The notes below the pieces were generated by a model that saw only the letters and a program-made list of their open reading frames with translations, ran no database searches and was not told where the DNA came from. From Nocardioides sp. Kera G14 (GTDB lineage Bacteria > Actinomycetota > Actinomycetes > Propionibacteriales > Nocardioidaceae), in the NCBI RefSeq assembly GCF_020715565.1, contig NZ_CP085839.1, positions 1,612,001 through 1,676,000 of the forward strand: 64,000 nt of DNA. The letters are read 5' to 3'. Both the position numbers and the translations under genes were made by a program. The number at the start of each line of letters is the position of its first letter. Within the stretch, counting starts at the first letter, position 1. Positions 49,086 through 58,386 of this stretch are shown one piece after another.

Positions 49086-50552
49086 TCAGCGGGCGATCCG
49101 GACCGATCTGCTGGTCGCGCTCGCCGAGACCGCGCCGGCCGTGGCCGCGGTGATGCGCAGCGCGACCTTCTTGCCCTTGAGCGACTTCGTGACCCGGAGG
49201 CGCGCCTTGGTCGCGCCCCGGATGGCACGCCCGTTGGCGAGCCACTGGTAGCTGAGCGTCGCCCCCGCCGGGCGCGTGGCCAGGCCGCTGAGCGTCGAGC
49301 CGACCTTGCCCTTCCCCTTGATCCTCGGCGCCCCGACGACGAGGTGCGGCGAGACCGACCCGCCGGCGGACGGGATCGGCGACCCCGTGAGGAGCTTGGC
49401 CCGCAGGGCGGCGATGTCCGAGGCGGTGAAGCCGAGGCCCTTGGTGAAGTAGCCCTCGATGGTGCCGTACTCCTGCGCGACGCGGTCGAGTCCGGCCTGG
49501 AGGTACTCCGCGCGGACCTCCATCATCGGGGTGTAGATGGCCTTGGCGGCGTCGGCGGCCGCGGTGGCCGCGGCCTCGGTCGCACCCTGGGCGAGGTAGC
49601 CGTCGTGGGTCTGCTGCCAGACGTAGTTGAGGGTGGCGGTGCCGGTGGTCTTGAAGTAGTACTCGTTGCTGAGCAGGTAGTCCTTCATGACCGTGTCGGC
49701 GGGAACTCCCAGCAGCGTGAGCAGCGCGGCCGAGGCCCAGCCGGTGCGGTCCTTGCCGGCGGTGCAGTGGTAGAGGCTCGGCCCCGCTGCGCTCTGGATG
49801 CCGTGGAACAGGGTCTGGTACGACGTCACCGCGGACGGCGCGTCGACCATCATGATCTCCGCCTGCTTCATCAGCTCGACCGCATCAGCGGGCGAGGTCA
49901 GGTTCGACGTCGTGACGCTCGTCCCGTCACCGAGAACGTTGACCGACACCCGCGTGGCGCCTGCCGGGACGTAGTCGGGCTTACTGGTGACCTCCGCCGT
50001 GGTGCGGAAGTCGTAGACCGTCGTGAGACCGAGACCGTCCAATGCCGCCTTCGTCGCGCTGCTGAGGCTGGTGGACATCTCCTGGCCTCGCAGGACGACG
50101 CCCTCCTTGACCCACTGTCCGGTGACGGTGCGGTAGCCGCCCGCGTCACGGAGGTTGGGGTCTTCGGCGAGGTCGAGGCTGCGCGCGGTCAGCACGAGTG
50201 GGGCGCCGTACGACGGGACGAGCTTGATCCAGGGGCGGCTGGCGCTCGTGATCGTCACCGCGCCGGTGGCATGGCTGTCCGTCACCGTGGCTTGGGCCGG
50301 AAAGGTGTCAGGGGCACTGCCGACGTACACCTGCACCGAGGTGACACCTGCAGGGGCGGCCCAGGAGACCGTCCAGTCCGAGCCGCCGATCCTGGTGACG
50401 TCGGCGGCGGTGAAGGGAATGACTCCGGCGTTCGCGGCGCTCGTTGCGAAAGGCGCCGCGGCATCGGCGGGAGCAGCGAGCGGGGCCGCCAAGACGGCGG
50501 CTGTGGCGAGGGACGCGAGGAGTGCGCGCGTGCGCGGCGGGGAGATGATCAC
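49086..50552 (-). CDS. Secreted tyrosine-protein phosphatase with C-terminal Ig-like domain
   Basis: 488 residues. Signal peptide (ALLASLATAAVLAAPLAAPADA), an N-terminal beta domain (40-130), then the phosphatase: NLRDAGGYRTVTGQWVKEG and the P-loop YHCTAGKDRTGWASA (Cys-x5-Arg), as in the LipA/PtpB-like lipid or tyrosine phosphatases. A tail of about 85 residues (LSYQWLANGRAIRGATK) is a bacterial Ig-like/adhesion repeat. Acts outside the cell; PtpB-type enzymes dephosphorylate phosphoinositides or tyrosine. GTG 50552 starts the signal; the longer open frame upstream is not coding. Confidence 0.9.
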   Translation of the reverse strand: MIISPPRTRALLASLATAAVLAAPLAAPADAAAPFATSAANAGVIPFTAADVTRIGGSDWTVSWAAPAGVTSVQVYVGSAPDTFPAQATVTDSHATGAVTITSASRPWIKLVPSYGAPLVLTARSLDLAEDPNLRDAGGYRTVTGQWVKEGVVLRGQEMSTSLSSATKAALDGLGLTTVYDFRTTAEVTSKPDYVPAGATRVSVNVLGDGTSVTTSNLTSPADAVELMKQAEIMMVDAPSAVTSYQTLFHGIQSAAGPSLYHCTAGKDRTGWASAALLTLLGVPADTVMKDYLLSNEYYFKTTGTATLNYVWQQTHDGYLAQGATEAAATAAADAAKAIYTPMMEVRAEYLQAGLDRVAQEYGTIEGYFTKGLGFTASDIAALRAKLLTGSPIPSAGGSVSPHLVVGAPRIKGKGKVGSTLSGLATRPAGATLSYQWLANGRAIRGATKARLRVTKSLKGKKVALRITAATAGAVSASATSRSVRIAR

Positions 50553-50638
50553 GCCGCGCGACTCTGGACCGGTCCGCCCTACGGCAGGTGAACGCCCGGC
50601 GCGGCCGGCTCGAACAATCTGGCAACGTCTGCCGTAAG

Positions 50639-51412
50639 TCAGCCCGCGGACTCGGCAGCAGCGCTCCCCACGAACTCCGCCAGGCGTGCCACCCGGAATT
50701 CTGCGTAGGCAGACAGGCGAAGCTCCTGGAGGCCGCCGACCGAGCGACTCGGGATCAGGTACATCCCGAGGTCGCCGTCGATGACGAAGAAGTGGTCGAT
50801 CTCGTCCGGGTCGTACGTGAGGTTCGAACGTTCGGCTGTGGAGAGCCGCACGACCCACGAGCCGTCGACGGCGTACGTCGTCGTCTTGACCTGCACGCGA
50901 AGCAGCCGCTCTCCCACGCCGAGGAGAAGGTCATACCGCGCCGGCTCGAGCGGCCACGAGACCGCACATCCGCGGAGCGAGAACCACGCCGCAGCCAGCA
51001 TCGGCCCCGAGCGCGACAGATGCGCCTTGTCCGCAACGAGGTCCAACGGTTCGGCACCGTCGGGAGCGACTCGGCCGAAGTGCTCCATCGGGAGGCCGAG
51101 TCGCAGCGCATGGCCCTTGATCGTCGACGTGCTGGAGCCGCCCGCGAGGCCGAGATGCGCGGCGACCTCCGACCAGTTGCCGCTCGATGCCACGGCCTCT
51201 CGGAGCTGAGCATCGGACCATCGACGCTGGCCGGTGAAGTGGTCGTAGTCCAGTCCCAGCTCATCGGCCGTCCGGCGTACCGACCGCATCTGGGCCGCGG
51301 AAGTGGCGGCCAGGCCGAGCTCCCGAAGAACGCCGCGCCACGACCGGGCAACTGCGACGGCAGCAGCGAGCTCGGAGTCCGTATAACGGCGAACGCGCGA
51401 CATCTGCGGCAT
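50639..51412 (-). CDS. PD-(D/E)XK homing-endonuclease-like protein with tandem HTH repeats
   Basis: 257 residues. Two related helical repeats at the N-terminus (YTDSELAAAVAVARSWRGVL, 10-45; WSDAQLREAVASSGNWSEVA, 65-100) look like HTH DNA-binding units. C-terminal nuclease core: D161 (ARYDLLLGVGERLLRVQVKTT) and Q174-x-K176, the Gln variant of ExK seen in group I intron-associated endonucleases (PDDEXK_5). No intron is near, but tRNA-Pro is 40 nt upstream. ATG 51412 lies in the loop and ATG 51403 in the stem of a 16-bp inverted repeat, so the true start is uncertain. Confidence 0.75.
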   Translation of the reverse strand: MPQMSRVRRYTDSELAAAVAVARSWRGVLRELGLAATSAAQMRSVRRTADELGLDYDHFTGQRRWSDAQLREAVASSGNWSEVAAHLGLAGGSSTSTIKGHALRLGLPMEHFGRVAPDGAEPLDLVADKAHLSRSGPMLAAAWFSLRGCAVSWPLEPARYDLLLGVGERLLRVQVKTTTYAVDGSWVVRLSTAERSNLTYDPDEIDHFFVIDGDLGMYLIPSRSVGGLQELRLSAYAEFRVARLAEFVGSAAAESAG

Positions 51413-51438
51413 TCTACCGCTTGATGTCGCGCGTTTGC
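51389..51438. repeat. 16-bp inverted repeat over the endonuclease start
   Basis: GCGAACGCGCGACATC (51389-51404) and GATGTCGCGCGTTTGC (51423-51438), 15 of 16 pairing, 18-nt centre. One arm lies in the coding start of the PD-(D/E)XK gene, the other just before tRNA-Pro. Possible autoregulatory operator, translation-blocking hairpin or cleavage target. Confidence 0.8.
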
Positions 51439-51451
51439 GCTCGGATTCCGG

Positions 51452-51525
51452 TCGGGCTGACAGGATTTGAACCTGCGGCCCCTAGACCCCCAGTCTAGTG
51501 CGCTACCAAACTGCGCCACAGCCCG
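51452..51525 (-). tRNA. tRNA-Pro (anticodon GGG)
   Basis: On the minus strand a complete cloverleaf: acceptor CGGGCTG/CAGCCCG, D arm GCGC...GCGC, anticodon stem CTAGA-CTGGGGG-TCTAG with GGG at 34-36, T arm GCAGG-TTCAAAT-CCTGT, discriminator A. CCA is not encoded. Confidence 0.97.
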
Positions 51526-51593
51526 CCGTTCAGACGCGTACGTCTGAGCGAGATGGAACATTAGCGCACCGTTTCCGAGCGCGCCGAATCGGG

Positions 51594-52985
51594 TCAGCGC
51601 CTGCGCTTCTCGCGCACGCGCTGCTCGAGGACGATCGGCGTGCCGACGAAGCCGAAGGTCTCCCGCAGGCGCCGCTCGATGAACCGCTCGTAGGAGGCGT
51701 CGAGCTTGCCGGAGGTGAAGAGCACGAAGGTAGGAGGGGCGGCCGAGACCTGGGTGCCGAAGAGGACCTTGGGCTGCTTGCCGCTGCGGACCGGGTGCGG
51801 GTGCTCGGCGACGAGACGGCCGAGGAACGTGTTGAGTGCACCGGTGCCGACGCGCGTCTCCCACCCCTCGAGTGCCTTGTCGAGGGCCGGGACGAGCCGG
51901 TCGATGTGCCAGCCGGTGCGCGCGGTGATGTTGATCCGCGGCGCCCACTGCACCTGCACCAGGTCGCGCTCGATCTCGCGCTCGATGAAGTGGCGGCGCT
52001 CCTCGTCGACGAGGTCCCACTTGTTGAAGGCGATGACGAGCGCACGACCGGCCTCGCGGACGGTCTGGAGGATGCGGACGTCCTGCTCGGCGAGCGGCTG
52101 GGAGGCGTCGAGGACGAGCACGGCCACCTCGGCGCGGTCGATGGCCGTGGTGGTGCGCAGCGAGGCGTAGTACTCGTGGCCGCTGGCCTCCTTGACTCGC
52201 TTGCGGATGCCGGCGGTATCGATGAAGCGCCAGGTGCGGCCGCCGAAGTCGATCAACTCGTCCACGGGGTCGACGGTCGTGCCGGCGACGTTGTCGACGA
52301 CGACGCGCTCCTCCCGCGCGAGCTTGTTGAGCAGGGAGGACTTGCCGACGTTGGGCCGGCCGACGAGGGCGATCCGGCGTGGACCGCCGAGTGGGTTGCC
52401 CTCGAGGACCGGCGGCGGCTCGGGCAGGGCCTTGAGTACGGCGTCGAGCAGGTCACCCGTGCCACGACCGTGCATCGCGGAGATCGGCATCGGCTCACCC
52501 AGGCCGAGGTTCCACAGCAGCAGCGCCTCGGCCTCGCCACGCTCGTCGTCGACCTTGTTGGCCGCGAGCACGACCGGCTTGCCCGACTTGCGCAGCACGC
52601 GGACGACGCCCTCGTCGGCGTCCGTGATGCCGACCTTGGCATCGACGACGAAGAGGACGGCGTCGGCGAGCGAGATCGCGATCTCGGCCTGCTGCGCGAT
52701 GCGTGCGGCCATGCCCTTGGCGTCGAGGTCCCAGCCGCCGGTGTCCACGACGGTGAAGGCGCGACCGTTCCACTCGGCGTCGTACGAGACGCGGTCGCGG
52801 GTCACGCCGGGGACGTCCTCGACGACGGCTTCACGTCGGCCGATGATCCGGTTGACGAGGCTGGACTTGCCGACGTTGGGCCGGCCGACGACGGCCAGCA
52901 CTGGCACGGGGCCGCGGGGTACGTCCTCGCCGAAGTCACCGAAGTCGTTCAGGTCGGTGAAGTCGCCCTTGTAGTCGTCGCTCAT
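51594..52985 (-). CDS. der: Ribosome-assembly GTPase Der (EngA)
   Basis: 463 residues. Two GTPase domains in tandem: G1 GRPNVGKSS at 34 and 209; switch motifs GVTRDR and AGTTVDP; G3 DTGGW and DTAGI; G4 NKVD and NKWD; then the KH-like C-terminal domain ([15 protein letters not shown]). Needed for 50S subunit maturation. ATG 52985 overlaps the plsC stop as TGATG. Last gene of the long parA-to-der run. Confidence 0.98.
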   Translation of the reverse strand: MSDDYKGDFTDLNDFGDFGEDVPRGPVPVLAVVGRPNVGKSSLVNRIIGRREAVVEDVPGVTRDRVSYDAEWNGRAFTVVDTGGWDLDAKGMAARIAQQAEIAISLADAVLFVVDAKVGITDADEGVVRVLRKSGKPVVLAANKVDDERGEAEALLLWNLGLGEPMPISAMHGRGTGDLLDAVLKALPEPPPVLEGNPLGGPRRIALVGRPNVGKSSLLNKLAREERVVVDNVAGTTVDPVDELIDFGGRTWRFIDTAGIRKRVKEASGHEYYASLRTTTAIDRAEVAVLVLDASQPLAEQDVRILQTVREAGRALVIAFNKWDLVDEERRHFIEREIERDLVQVQWAPRINITARTGWHIDRLVPALDKALEGWETRVGTGALNTFLGRLVAEHPHPVRSGKQPKVLFGTQVSAAPPTFVLFTSGKLDASYERFIERRLRETFGFVGTPIVLEQRVREKRRR

Positions 52986-53674
52986 CAGTCCTCCGGAACA
53001 GGCAGTGGCCCGGGCAGCGTGAGCCCGGTGGCGGCCATCGTGGCCGCGAGGTGGGCCAGCAGGTGCTTGTGCACGTGATCGGTGGCCTCACGGACATTCT
53101 CCCGCGTCCGGGGCCAATTCACCTGATCGAGGACGAGCGGCGCCCCGAAGACCATGTCGATCCGCGTGCCGCGGGGCGGCACCCAGTTGCTGCCCTTGCC
53201 CGGCGCGCGGGTCCCGAAGAAGAGCAGCGGCACGATCGGTGCACCGGTCACGAGGCCGAGGTAGGCGGCCCCGTTGTAGAAGGTCGTCAGCCCCCCGGCA
53301 CCGCGCGTGCCCTCGGGGAAGATGCCCACGGCACGCCCCGCTTCGAGCGTCGCGAGGCTCGCGCGTACGGCAGCGCGGTCCGGATGGAAACGGTCCAGGC
53401 GGATCTGGCCGGTCTGCGTCAGGAACGCACCACCGACGCCGTGGAACATCTCCTCCTTGGTCAGCGCATGCACCGGCCGGGGCGACATGATCGCCATGAG
53501 CGGGCCGTCCATCACCCCGATGTGGTTGGCCGCCACGATCACCGGCCCGGTCGCGGGGAATCCGCCCGGCTCGACGTGGAGGTCCCAGTAGTGCCGCAGC
53601 AGCGACCGTGCCGACGGCCGCAGCGGCGAGTCGAGCAGATAGCGACGCGGAGGGCCCGCGACCCGTCCGCTCAC
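52985..53674 (-). CDS. plsC: 1-acyl-glycerol-3-phosphate acyltransferase (PlsC-like)
   Basis: 229 residues. Acyltransferase motif I N-H51-IGVM-D56, motif [12 protein letters not shown], and IVPLLFFGT as motif IV. Likely adds the second acyl chain to lysophosphatidic acid, at the inner face of the membrane. GTG 53674 overlaps the cmk stop (GTGA). The cmk-plsC-der order is common in actinobacteria. Confidence 0.92.
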   Translation of the reverse strand: MSGRVAGPPRRYLLDSPLRPSARSLLRHYWDLHVEPGGFPATGPVIVAANHIGVMDGPLMAIMSPRPVHALTKEEMFHGVGGAFLTQTGQIRLDRFHPDRAAVRASLATLEAGRAVGIFPEGTRGAGGLTTFYNGAAYLGLVTGAPIVPLLFFGTRAPGKGSNWVPPRGTRIDMVFGAPLVLDQVNWPRTRENVREATDHVHKHLLAHLAATMAATGLTLPGPLPVPED

Positions 53675-54360
53675 GCCTGGCTGGTCAGCTCGACGGCGAG
53701 CTGGACGACCTGGTCGATCGCCTGCTCCAGCGTGATGTGGGTCGTGTCGAGGTGGACCGCGCCGTCGGCCTGCACCAGCGGGGCCGTCGTACGACCGGAG
53801 TCGATGACGTCGCGGGCCTCCAGCGACGCCTTGGTGGCTGCGATGCTGGCGTCGTCCGATGAGCCGACTTCGGCGGCGCGGCGCGTGGCACGGGCCGAGG
53901 GGTCGGCTGAGACGTAGAGCTTGAGGTCGGCCTCGGGCCAGACGACCGAGCCGATGTCGCGGCCCTCGACCACGATGCCGGGGCCGGTGAGCGCCTCGCG
54001 GATGATGCCGCGCTGCAGCTCGAGCAGGCGTGCACGTACGGCGGGCACGGCGCTGACGGGAGAGACCGAGCCGTTCACCTCGTCGGTCCGGATCTCACGC
54101 GAGACGTCGGTGCCGTCGAGCGTGATCGTCGGGCCGTTGGGATCGGTGCCCGACATGATGACGGGCTTGTCCGCAGCGGCCGCCACGGCGTCCGCGTCGT
54201 GTACGTCGACGTCGTTGCTGAGCATCCACCAGGTCATGGCCCGGAACTGTGCGCCGGTGTCGAGGTAGCGCAGGCCGAGGCGGTCGGCGACTCCCCGCGA
54301 CGTGCTCGACTTGCCGGATCCGGACGTGCCGTCGACGGCGACAACGAGGGGCGTACTCAC
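53671..54360 (-). CDS. cmk: Cytidylate kinase
   Basis: 229 residues. P-loop DGTSGSGKSSTSR (Lys17), RYLDTGAQFRAMTW (family YLDTGAMYRA), VEGRDIGSVVWPEADLKLYV (conserved GRDIGTVVfPdA) and DVIDSGRTTAPL. Phosphorylates CMP and dCMP. GTG 54360 gives the normal start; a TTG at 54369 is possible. Confidence 0.97.
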   Translation of the reverse strand: MSTPLVVAVDGTSGSGKSSTSRGVADRLGLRYLDTGAQFRAMTWWMLSNDVDVHDADAVAAAADKPVIMSGTDPNGPTITLDGTDVSREIRTDEVNGSVSPVSAVPAVRARLLELQRGIIREALTGPGIVVEGRDIGSVVWPEADLKLYVSADPSARATRRAAEVGSSDDASIAATKASLEARDVIDSGRTTAPLVQADGAVHLDTTHITLEQAIDQVVQLAVELTSQA

Positions 54361-54380
54361 GGGCCGCAAGCCTAATGGTG

Positions 54381-55442
54381 CTAGCGGTGCGAGACCCAGC
54401 CGCGGGATTCCAGTGCGGGCAGGAGGTCGTCGGCAAGGGCGTCGTCGACGACGAGCTCGACCACACCGACCGGACGGCCGGGGTCGTGGTCGATCCGCAC
54501 GTCCTCGATGTTGACGCCGATCTCGCCGGCGTCGGCGAAGAGCCGGGCGAGGCTGCCGGGCTCGTCGGGCACGGCGACGAAGAGTGAGCGCATCGCGCGG
54601 GCGGGACCACCGTGCTTGGCGGGGATCGCGCGGGTCCCGTCGTTGCCGGTCGCGAGGATGCTCTGGAGGGTGGCACGATCCCCCCGCGTGACGGCGGCGA
54701 TGAGGGTGTCGAGCTGGTCGCGTACTTCGGTCAGCAGCTCAGTGACCGCGTCCGCGTTTCCACCGACGATCTGGCTGTAGAGCGCAGGGTCGCCGCCGGC
54801 GACCCGCGTGACATCACGGACACCCTGACCGGACAGCGCCAGGTGGCCGTCCGGTGCCTCGGCCAGACGGCCCGCGGTGAGTGCGGCCATCAGGTGCGGG
54901 ACGTGGCTGATCCGGGCGACCGCCCGGTCATGCTCGGCGGGCGTCAGCTCGACCACCACTCCCCCGCAGAGCTCGGCGAGCTCACGGACGAGCGCGACGG
55001 CGGCCGGGTCCGAGCCGGCGTGCGGGGTGATCGCCCAAGGGCGACCGTCGAAGAGCGCGTCACTCGCGGCCAGCGGGCCGGAGCGCTCGTTGCCGGCCAT
55101 CGGGTGACTGCCGACGTACCGGCCGGCGTCGGGGCGGGACGCGAGGGAGGCGAGCGGTGCCGCCTTGACGCTGCCCACATCGGTGACGACGGCGTCGCTG
55201 CCGTCGAGGGCGGAGGCGATCACGCCGCCCAGGTGGTCAGGGGGCACGGCCACGACGACGAGCTGCGGACGGTCGGCGGCGCTGCGGGCGCGGCCGGCCC
55301 CGAGGCCCGACGCCGTACGGACGTGGTCGGCGTCGACGTCGGTGAGGAGCACGTCGATCCCGGCACGGCGGCACGCGAGCGCGACCGACGTGCCGAGGAG
55401 CCCGACGCCGATGATCTCGACGGGCCCCACCAACCGGCTCAT
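54381..55442 (-). CDS. tyrA: Prephenate dehydrogenase
   Basis: 353 residues. NAD site IIGVGLLGTSVALACRR; VTDVGSVKAAP; catalytic region YVGSHPMAGNERSGP; ISHVPHLMAALTAG; C-terminal ACT domain (RSLFVAVPDEPGSLARLFADAG in parts) for tyrosine feedback. ATG 55442 overlaps the aroH stop (ATGA), so chorismate mutase and prephenate dehydrogenase, consecutive steps to tyrosine, are made together. Confidence 0.96.
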   Translation of the reverse strand: MSRLVGPVEIIGVGLLGTSVALACRRAGIDVLLTDVDADHVRTASGLGAGRARSAADRPQLVVVAVPPDHLGGVIASALDGSDAVVTDVGSVKAAPLASLASRPDAGRYVGSHPMAGNERSGPLAASDALFDGRPWAITPHAGSDPAAVALVRELAELCGGVVVELTPAEHDRAVARISHVPHLMAALTAGRLAEAPDGHLALSGQGVRDVTRVAGGDPALYSQIVGGNADAVTELLTEVRDQLDTLIAAVTRGDRATLQSILATGNDGTRAIPAKHGGPARAMRSLFVAVPDEPGSLARLFADAGEIGVNIEDVRIDHDPGRPVGVVELVVDDALADDLLPALESRGWVSHR

Positions 55443-55816
55443 TGCGCCGAGGTCAGGTCGGGACGCAGCACGGTCGCGCCGTGGAGGTAGACGTGGGTGA
55501 CGTCGGCCTTGCTCATGTCGGTCTCGACGTGCGCCATCAGTCGCACGGCTCGGGGCAGGCTGCCCTCGATCTCGAGCTCGCGCGCGCAGATCAGGGGTAC
55601 GTCGGTCCACCCCAACGACCGCGCGGCGACGGCGGGAAAGGCCGAGTGCAGGTCGGCGGTCGCGGTGAAGAGGACCGAGACCACGTCGTCCTTGGTGAGC
55701 CCGTTGGCCTCCATCACGGCACTGAGCAGCTCGACGACGCGCTCATGCATGTGGGTCGACTCGTCGACATCGAGCTGGGTGGCACCACGGATCGCACGTA
55801 CGGACACGGCGCTCAC
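55439..55816 (-). CDS. aroH: Chorismate mutase (AroH class)
   Basis: 125 residues, AroH-type trimeric barrel. VRAIRGATQLDVDESTHM (catalytic Arg), FTATADLHSAFPAVAAR, PLICARELEIEGSLPRAVRLM (Arg-Glu and Arg of the active site) and the C-terminal YLHGATVLRPDL. Converts chorismate to prephenate for the next gene product. GTG 55816, 16 nt after rluB. Confidence 0.96.
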   Translation of the reverse strand: MSAVSVRAIRGATQLDVDESTHMHERVVELLSAVMEANGLTKDDVVSVLFTATADLHSAFPAVAARSLGWTDVPLICARELEIEGSLPRAVRLMAHVETDMSKADVTHVYLHGATVLRPDLTSAQ

Positions 55817-55832
55817 CTTAACGGGCGGCGGA

Positions 55833-56582
55833 TCAGAGGGCGGCGCTGTCCAGCAGCGTGCCGAGCTCGTCCTGGGTGAGCTCGCGCATCTCCCCCGACT
55901 TCAGCCGGCCGAGCTTCACCGGACCGACCTGGATCCGGCTGAGCTGCGTCACGGGATGGCCGGTCTCGGCCAGGAGTCGGCGTACGACGTGCTTGCGACC
56001 GTCGTGGATGGTCAGCTCGACGATGGACTTGGCCGGGGTCGCCTCGATGATGCGGGCGCGGTGGACCTCGACCGGCCCGTCCTCGAGGACGACGCCCTCA
56101 CGCAACTGCTTGATGATCCGCGGGAAGAGCTGACCTTCGACCTGTGCCACGTAGGTCTTCTCCACCTCGAAGGACGGGTGCGCGACCTTCTGTGCGAAGT
56201 CGCCGTCGTTGGTGAGCAGCAGGAGACCGGTGGTGTCGGTGTCGAGGCGGCCGACGTTGAAGAGCCGCTCCGGACGGACCCGGACGAACTCCTCGAGCGT
56301 GCGGGCGGCATGGGGGTCGCTCATCGTCGACGTCACTCCGCGCGGCTTGTGGAAGGCGAAGTAGACCTTGCCGCTCACCGGCGGGAGGCGCTTGCCAGCG
56401 ACCCGGATCCTGTCCACGGCCGGGTCGATCTTGGTCCCGAGGCGGGTGACGACCTCGCCATTGACCTCGACCTCGCCGTCGAGCATCAGCTCCTCGCACT
56501 TCCGTCGGGACGCCACCCCCGACAGGGCTAGGAACTTCTGGAGGCGGATCAGGCCCTCGTCGTCCAGGGGCAGATCAGTCAC
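55833..56582 (-). CDS. rluB: 23S rRNA pseudouridine synthase RluB
   Basis: 249 residues. N-terminal S4 domain (RLQKFLALSGVASRRKCEELM) and RsuA-family catalytic domain with nucleophilic Asp in NVGRLDTDTTGLLLLTNDG; ending GRKHVVRRLLAETGHPV. Modifies the peptidyl-transferase region of 23S rRNA. GTG 56582 overlaps scpB by 8 nt. Its place after scpB is conserved in many bacteria. Confidence 0.96.
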   Translation of the reverse strand: MTDLPLDDEGLIRLQKFLALSGVASRRKCEELMLDGEVEVNGEVVTRLGTKIDPAVDRIRVAGKRLPPVSGKVYFAFHKPRGVTSTMSDPHAARTLEEFVRVRPERLFNVGRLDTDTTGLLLLTNDGDFAQKVAHPSFEVEKTYVAQVEGQLFPRIIKQLREGVVLEDGPVEVHRARIIEATPAKSIVELTIHDGRKHVVRRLLAETGHPVTQLSRIQVGPVKLGRLKSGEMRELTQDELGTLLDSAAL

Positions 56583-57198
56583 CGGGAGCCTCCTCGGGCT
56601 GTGCGGGGCCGGCGGACATCTGGGCCAGCTCGTCCTCGAGGTCGTCCATCTCGGGCAGGTACGGCGCCAGCTCGGGCAGTTCGTCGAGGCTGGTGACCCC
56701 GATCCGCTCGAGGAAGTAGCTCGTGGTGCGGTAGAGGTGGGCGCCGGTCTCCTTGTCGGTGCCGGCCTCCTCGACCAGCCCGCGCGTGAGCAGCGTGCGC
56801 ATCACGCCGTCGACGTTGACGCCTCGGATCGCGCTCACCCGGGCGCGGGACACGGGCTGGCGGTAGGCGACGACGGCGAGCGTCTCGAGCGCGGCCTGCG
56901 TGAGCCGCGCCTGCTGGCCCTCGAGCACGAAGCCCTCGACGACGTGGGCGAACTCGTCGCGGGTGTAGAACCGCCAGCCGCCCGCGACGTTGCGCAGGTC
57001 GAAGCCACGACCCTGGTCGGCGTACTCCTGCGAGAGGGCGGCGAGCGCGCCGGCGACCTCGTCGGCGGGATGGCCGACGGCCGTGGCGAGCGTGGCGACG
57101 TCGAGCGGCTGGTCGGCGACCATGAGCACCGCCTCGAGCGCGGGGCGAAGGTCGGCCAGCGGGATGGCGAGGGACTCCCCTTCCACCTGGTCAGTCAT
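56575..57198 (-). CDS. scpB: Segregation and condensation protein ScpB
   Basis: 207 residues, two winged helices. LRPALEAVLMVADQPLDVATLA and ALETLAVVAYRQPVSRARVSAIRGVNVDGVMRTLLTRGLV (in parts) are family hallmarks; YLERIG-like SYFLERIGVTSLDELPELAPYLP ends the core. Kite protein of the SMC-ScpAB condensin. ATG 57198 overlaps scpA by 8 nt. Confidence 0.96.
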   Translation of the reverse strand: MTDQVEGESLAIPLADLRPALEAVLMVADQPLDVATLATAVGHPADEVAGALAALSQEYADQGRGFDLRNVAGGWRFYTRDEFAHVVEGFVLEGQQARLTQAALETLAVVAYRQPVSRARVSAIRGVNVDGVMRTLLTRGLVEEAGTDKETGAHLYRTTSYFLERIGVTSLDELPELAPYLPEMDDLEDELAQMSAGPAQPEEAPGD

Positions 57199-58090
57199 CG
57201 TTCTCCTCGTGGGTGGTCGGCTCGGGCAGTGGTGGGGCGCCGTCGAACTCGTCGATGACCACGGCGTCGAGGGCGACCTCAGCAGTCTCGTCGTCCCCGG
57301 TCCACCGGACGGTGAGCTCGCCGAGTGGGGACACCTGGTCGAACCCGACCACACCCTCCCGGAAGAGCTCGAGCAGGCTGAGGAACCTCGCGACGGTCGT
57401 GAGCGTGTCCGGCGAGTCGCCGACGAGCGCACGGAAGGTGAGCGTGCCCGAGCGGCGGAGCCGGTCCACGACGATGCCGGCCTGCTCGCGCACGCTCACG
57501 GCCGGAGCGTGGATGTGGTGGAGGGTCAGCTCGGGCGGACCGGGCTTGGGCGCGAGGGCCTTGGCCGCCAGCTCGGCGAACTGTTCGAGCCCGATGCCGA
57601 TGAGCACCTCGGGCAGCAGGGTCGCGAAACGCTCCTCGAGCCCGACCGCCCGCGGGAACCTCCGGGACTCCGCGGCCAGGCGCTGGTCGAGCACCGTCGC
57701 CACCTGCTTGAAGGCCTTGTACTGCAGCAGTCGCGCGAAGAGTAGGTCCCGCGCCTCCAGCAGGGCGAGGTCCTCCTCGTCCTCCACGTCGCCACTGGGA
57801 AGGAGTCGCGCGGCCTTGAGGTCGAGCAGGGTGGCGGCCACGAGGAGGAAGGACGACGTCTTCTCCAGGTCCCACTGGGCCGGGTTGTCGGCCGAGCCGC
57901 CTGCCTTGACGTGGGCGATGAACTCGTCGGTGACCGTGGCGAGCGAGACCTCGGTGATGTCGAGCTTGTGCTTGGAGATCAGGCTGAGCAGCAGGTCGAA
58001 CGGGCCCTCGAAGTTCGAGAGCCGGACCTCGAAGCCGTGCTCGGGGGTGGCCCCTGGCTCAGCAGCGTCGACAGTCACGTCAACGGTCAC
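57191..58090 (-). CDS. scpA: Segregation and condensation protein ScpA
   Basis: 299 residues, kleisin of the SMC complex. N-terminal VRLSNFEGPFDLLLSLISKHKLDITEVSL in parts (conserved F.GPlDLLL.Li...k.dI..i.i), EKTSSFLLVAATLLDLKAARLLP, and a C-terminal winged helix (TTVARFLSLLELFREGVVGFDQ). GTG 58090 overlaps the small RHH gene by 4 nt. Confidence 0.96.
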   Translation of the reverse strand: MTVDVTVDAAEPGATPEHGFEVRLSNFEGPFDLLLSLISKHKLDITEVSLATVTDEFIAHVKAGGSADNPAQWDLEKTSSFLLVAATLLDLKAARLLPSGDVEDEEDLALLEARDLLFARLLQYKAFKQVATVLDQRLAAESRRFPRAVGLEERFATLLPEVLIGIGLEQFAELAAKALAPKPGPPELTLHHIHAPAVSVREQAGIVVDRLRRSGTLTFRALVGDSPDTLTTVARFLSLLELFREGVVGFDQVSPLGELTVRWTGDDETAEVALDAVVIDEFDGAPPLPEPTTHEENDD

Positions 58091-58386
58091 GACTCGCGCA
58101 GGCGCTTCACGAGGGCGCTCTTGTCGCCCTTCGCGGCGAGCTCGGCGAGGACGATCGACACGGCCTCGCGGACGAGCCTCCCGCGGTCGACGGCGATCCC
58201 CTGCGAGCGGCGCAGTCCGATCCGGGCCTGCTCGATCTCGAGCAGCTCGTCGTCGGTGATGTAGACGGTCATCTTCGCGTCGTGCTTGACCCGACCGGAC
58301 GGCTTCCTGTCGTCGGGAGCAGCCTCCTCCGGGGCAGGAGGCGCGGCGGTCGGACGGAAGAGGTCATCGGCCTTCGGCATACTCAC
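58087..58386 (-). CDS. Small ribbon-helix-helix-like protein beside ParA
   Basis: 99 residues. Disordered acidic/Pro-rich N-terminus (FRPTAAPPAPEEAAPDD), then a RHH-like region: strand HDAKMTVYITDDEL, helix LLEIEQARIGLRRSQG, helix GRLVREAVSIVLAELA, basic tail. Three starts possible: ATG 58401, GTG 58386 (GTGA overlap with parA, used here) and ATG 58380. Encoded between parA and scpA; plausible DNA-binding partner of the orphan ParA. No characterised homologue known to me. Confidence 0.75.
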   Translation of the reverse strand: MSMPKADDLFRPTAAPPAPEEAAPDDRKPSGRVKHDAKMTVYITDDELLEIEQARIGLRRSQGIAVDRGRLVREAVSIVLAELAAKGDKSALVKRLRES

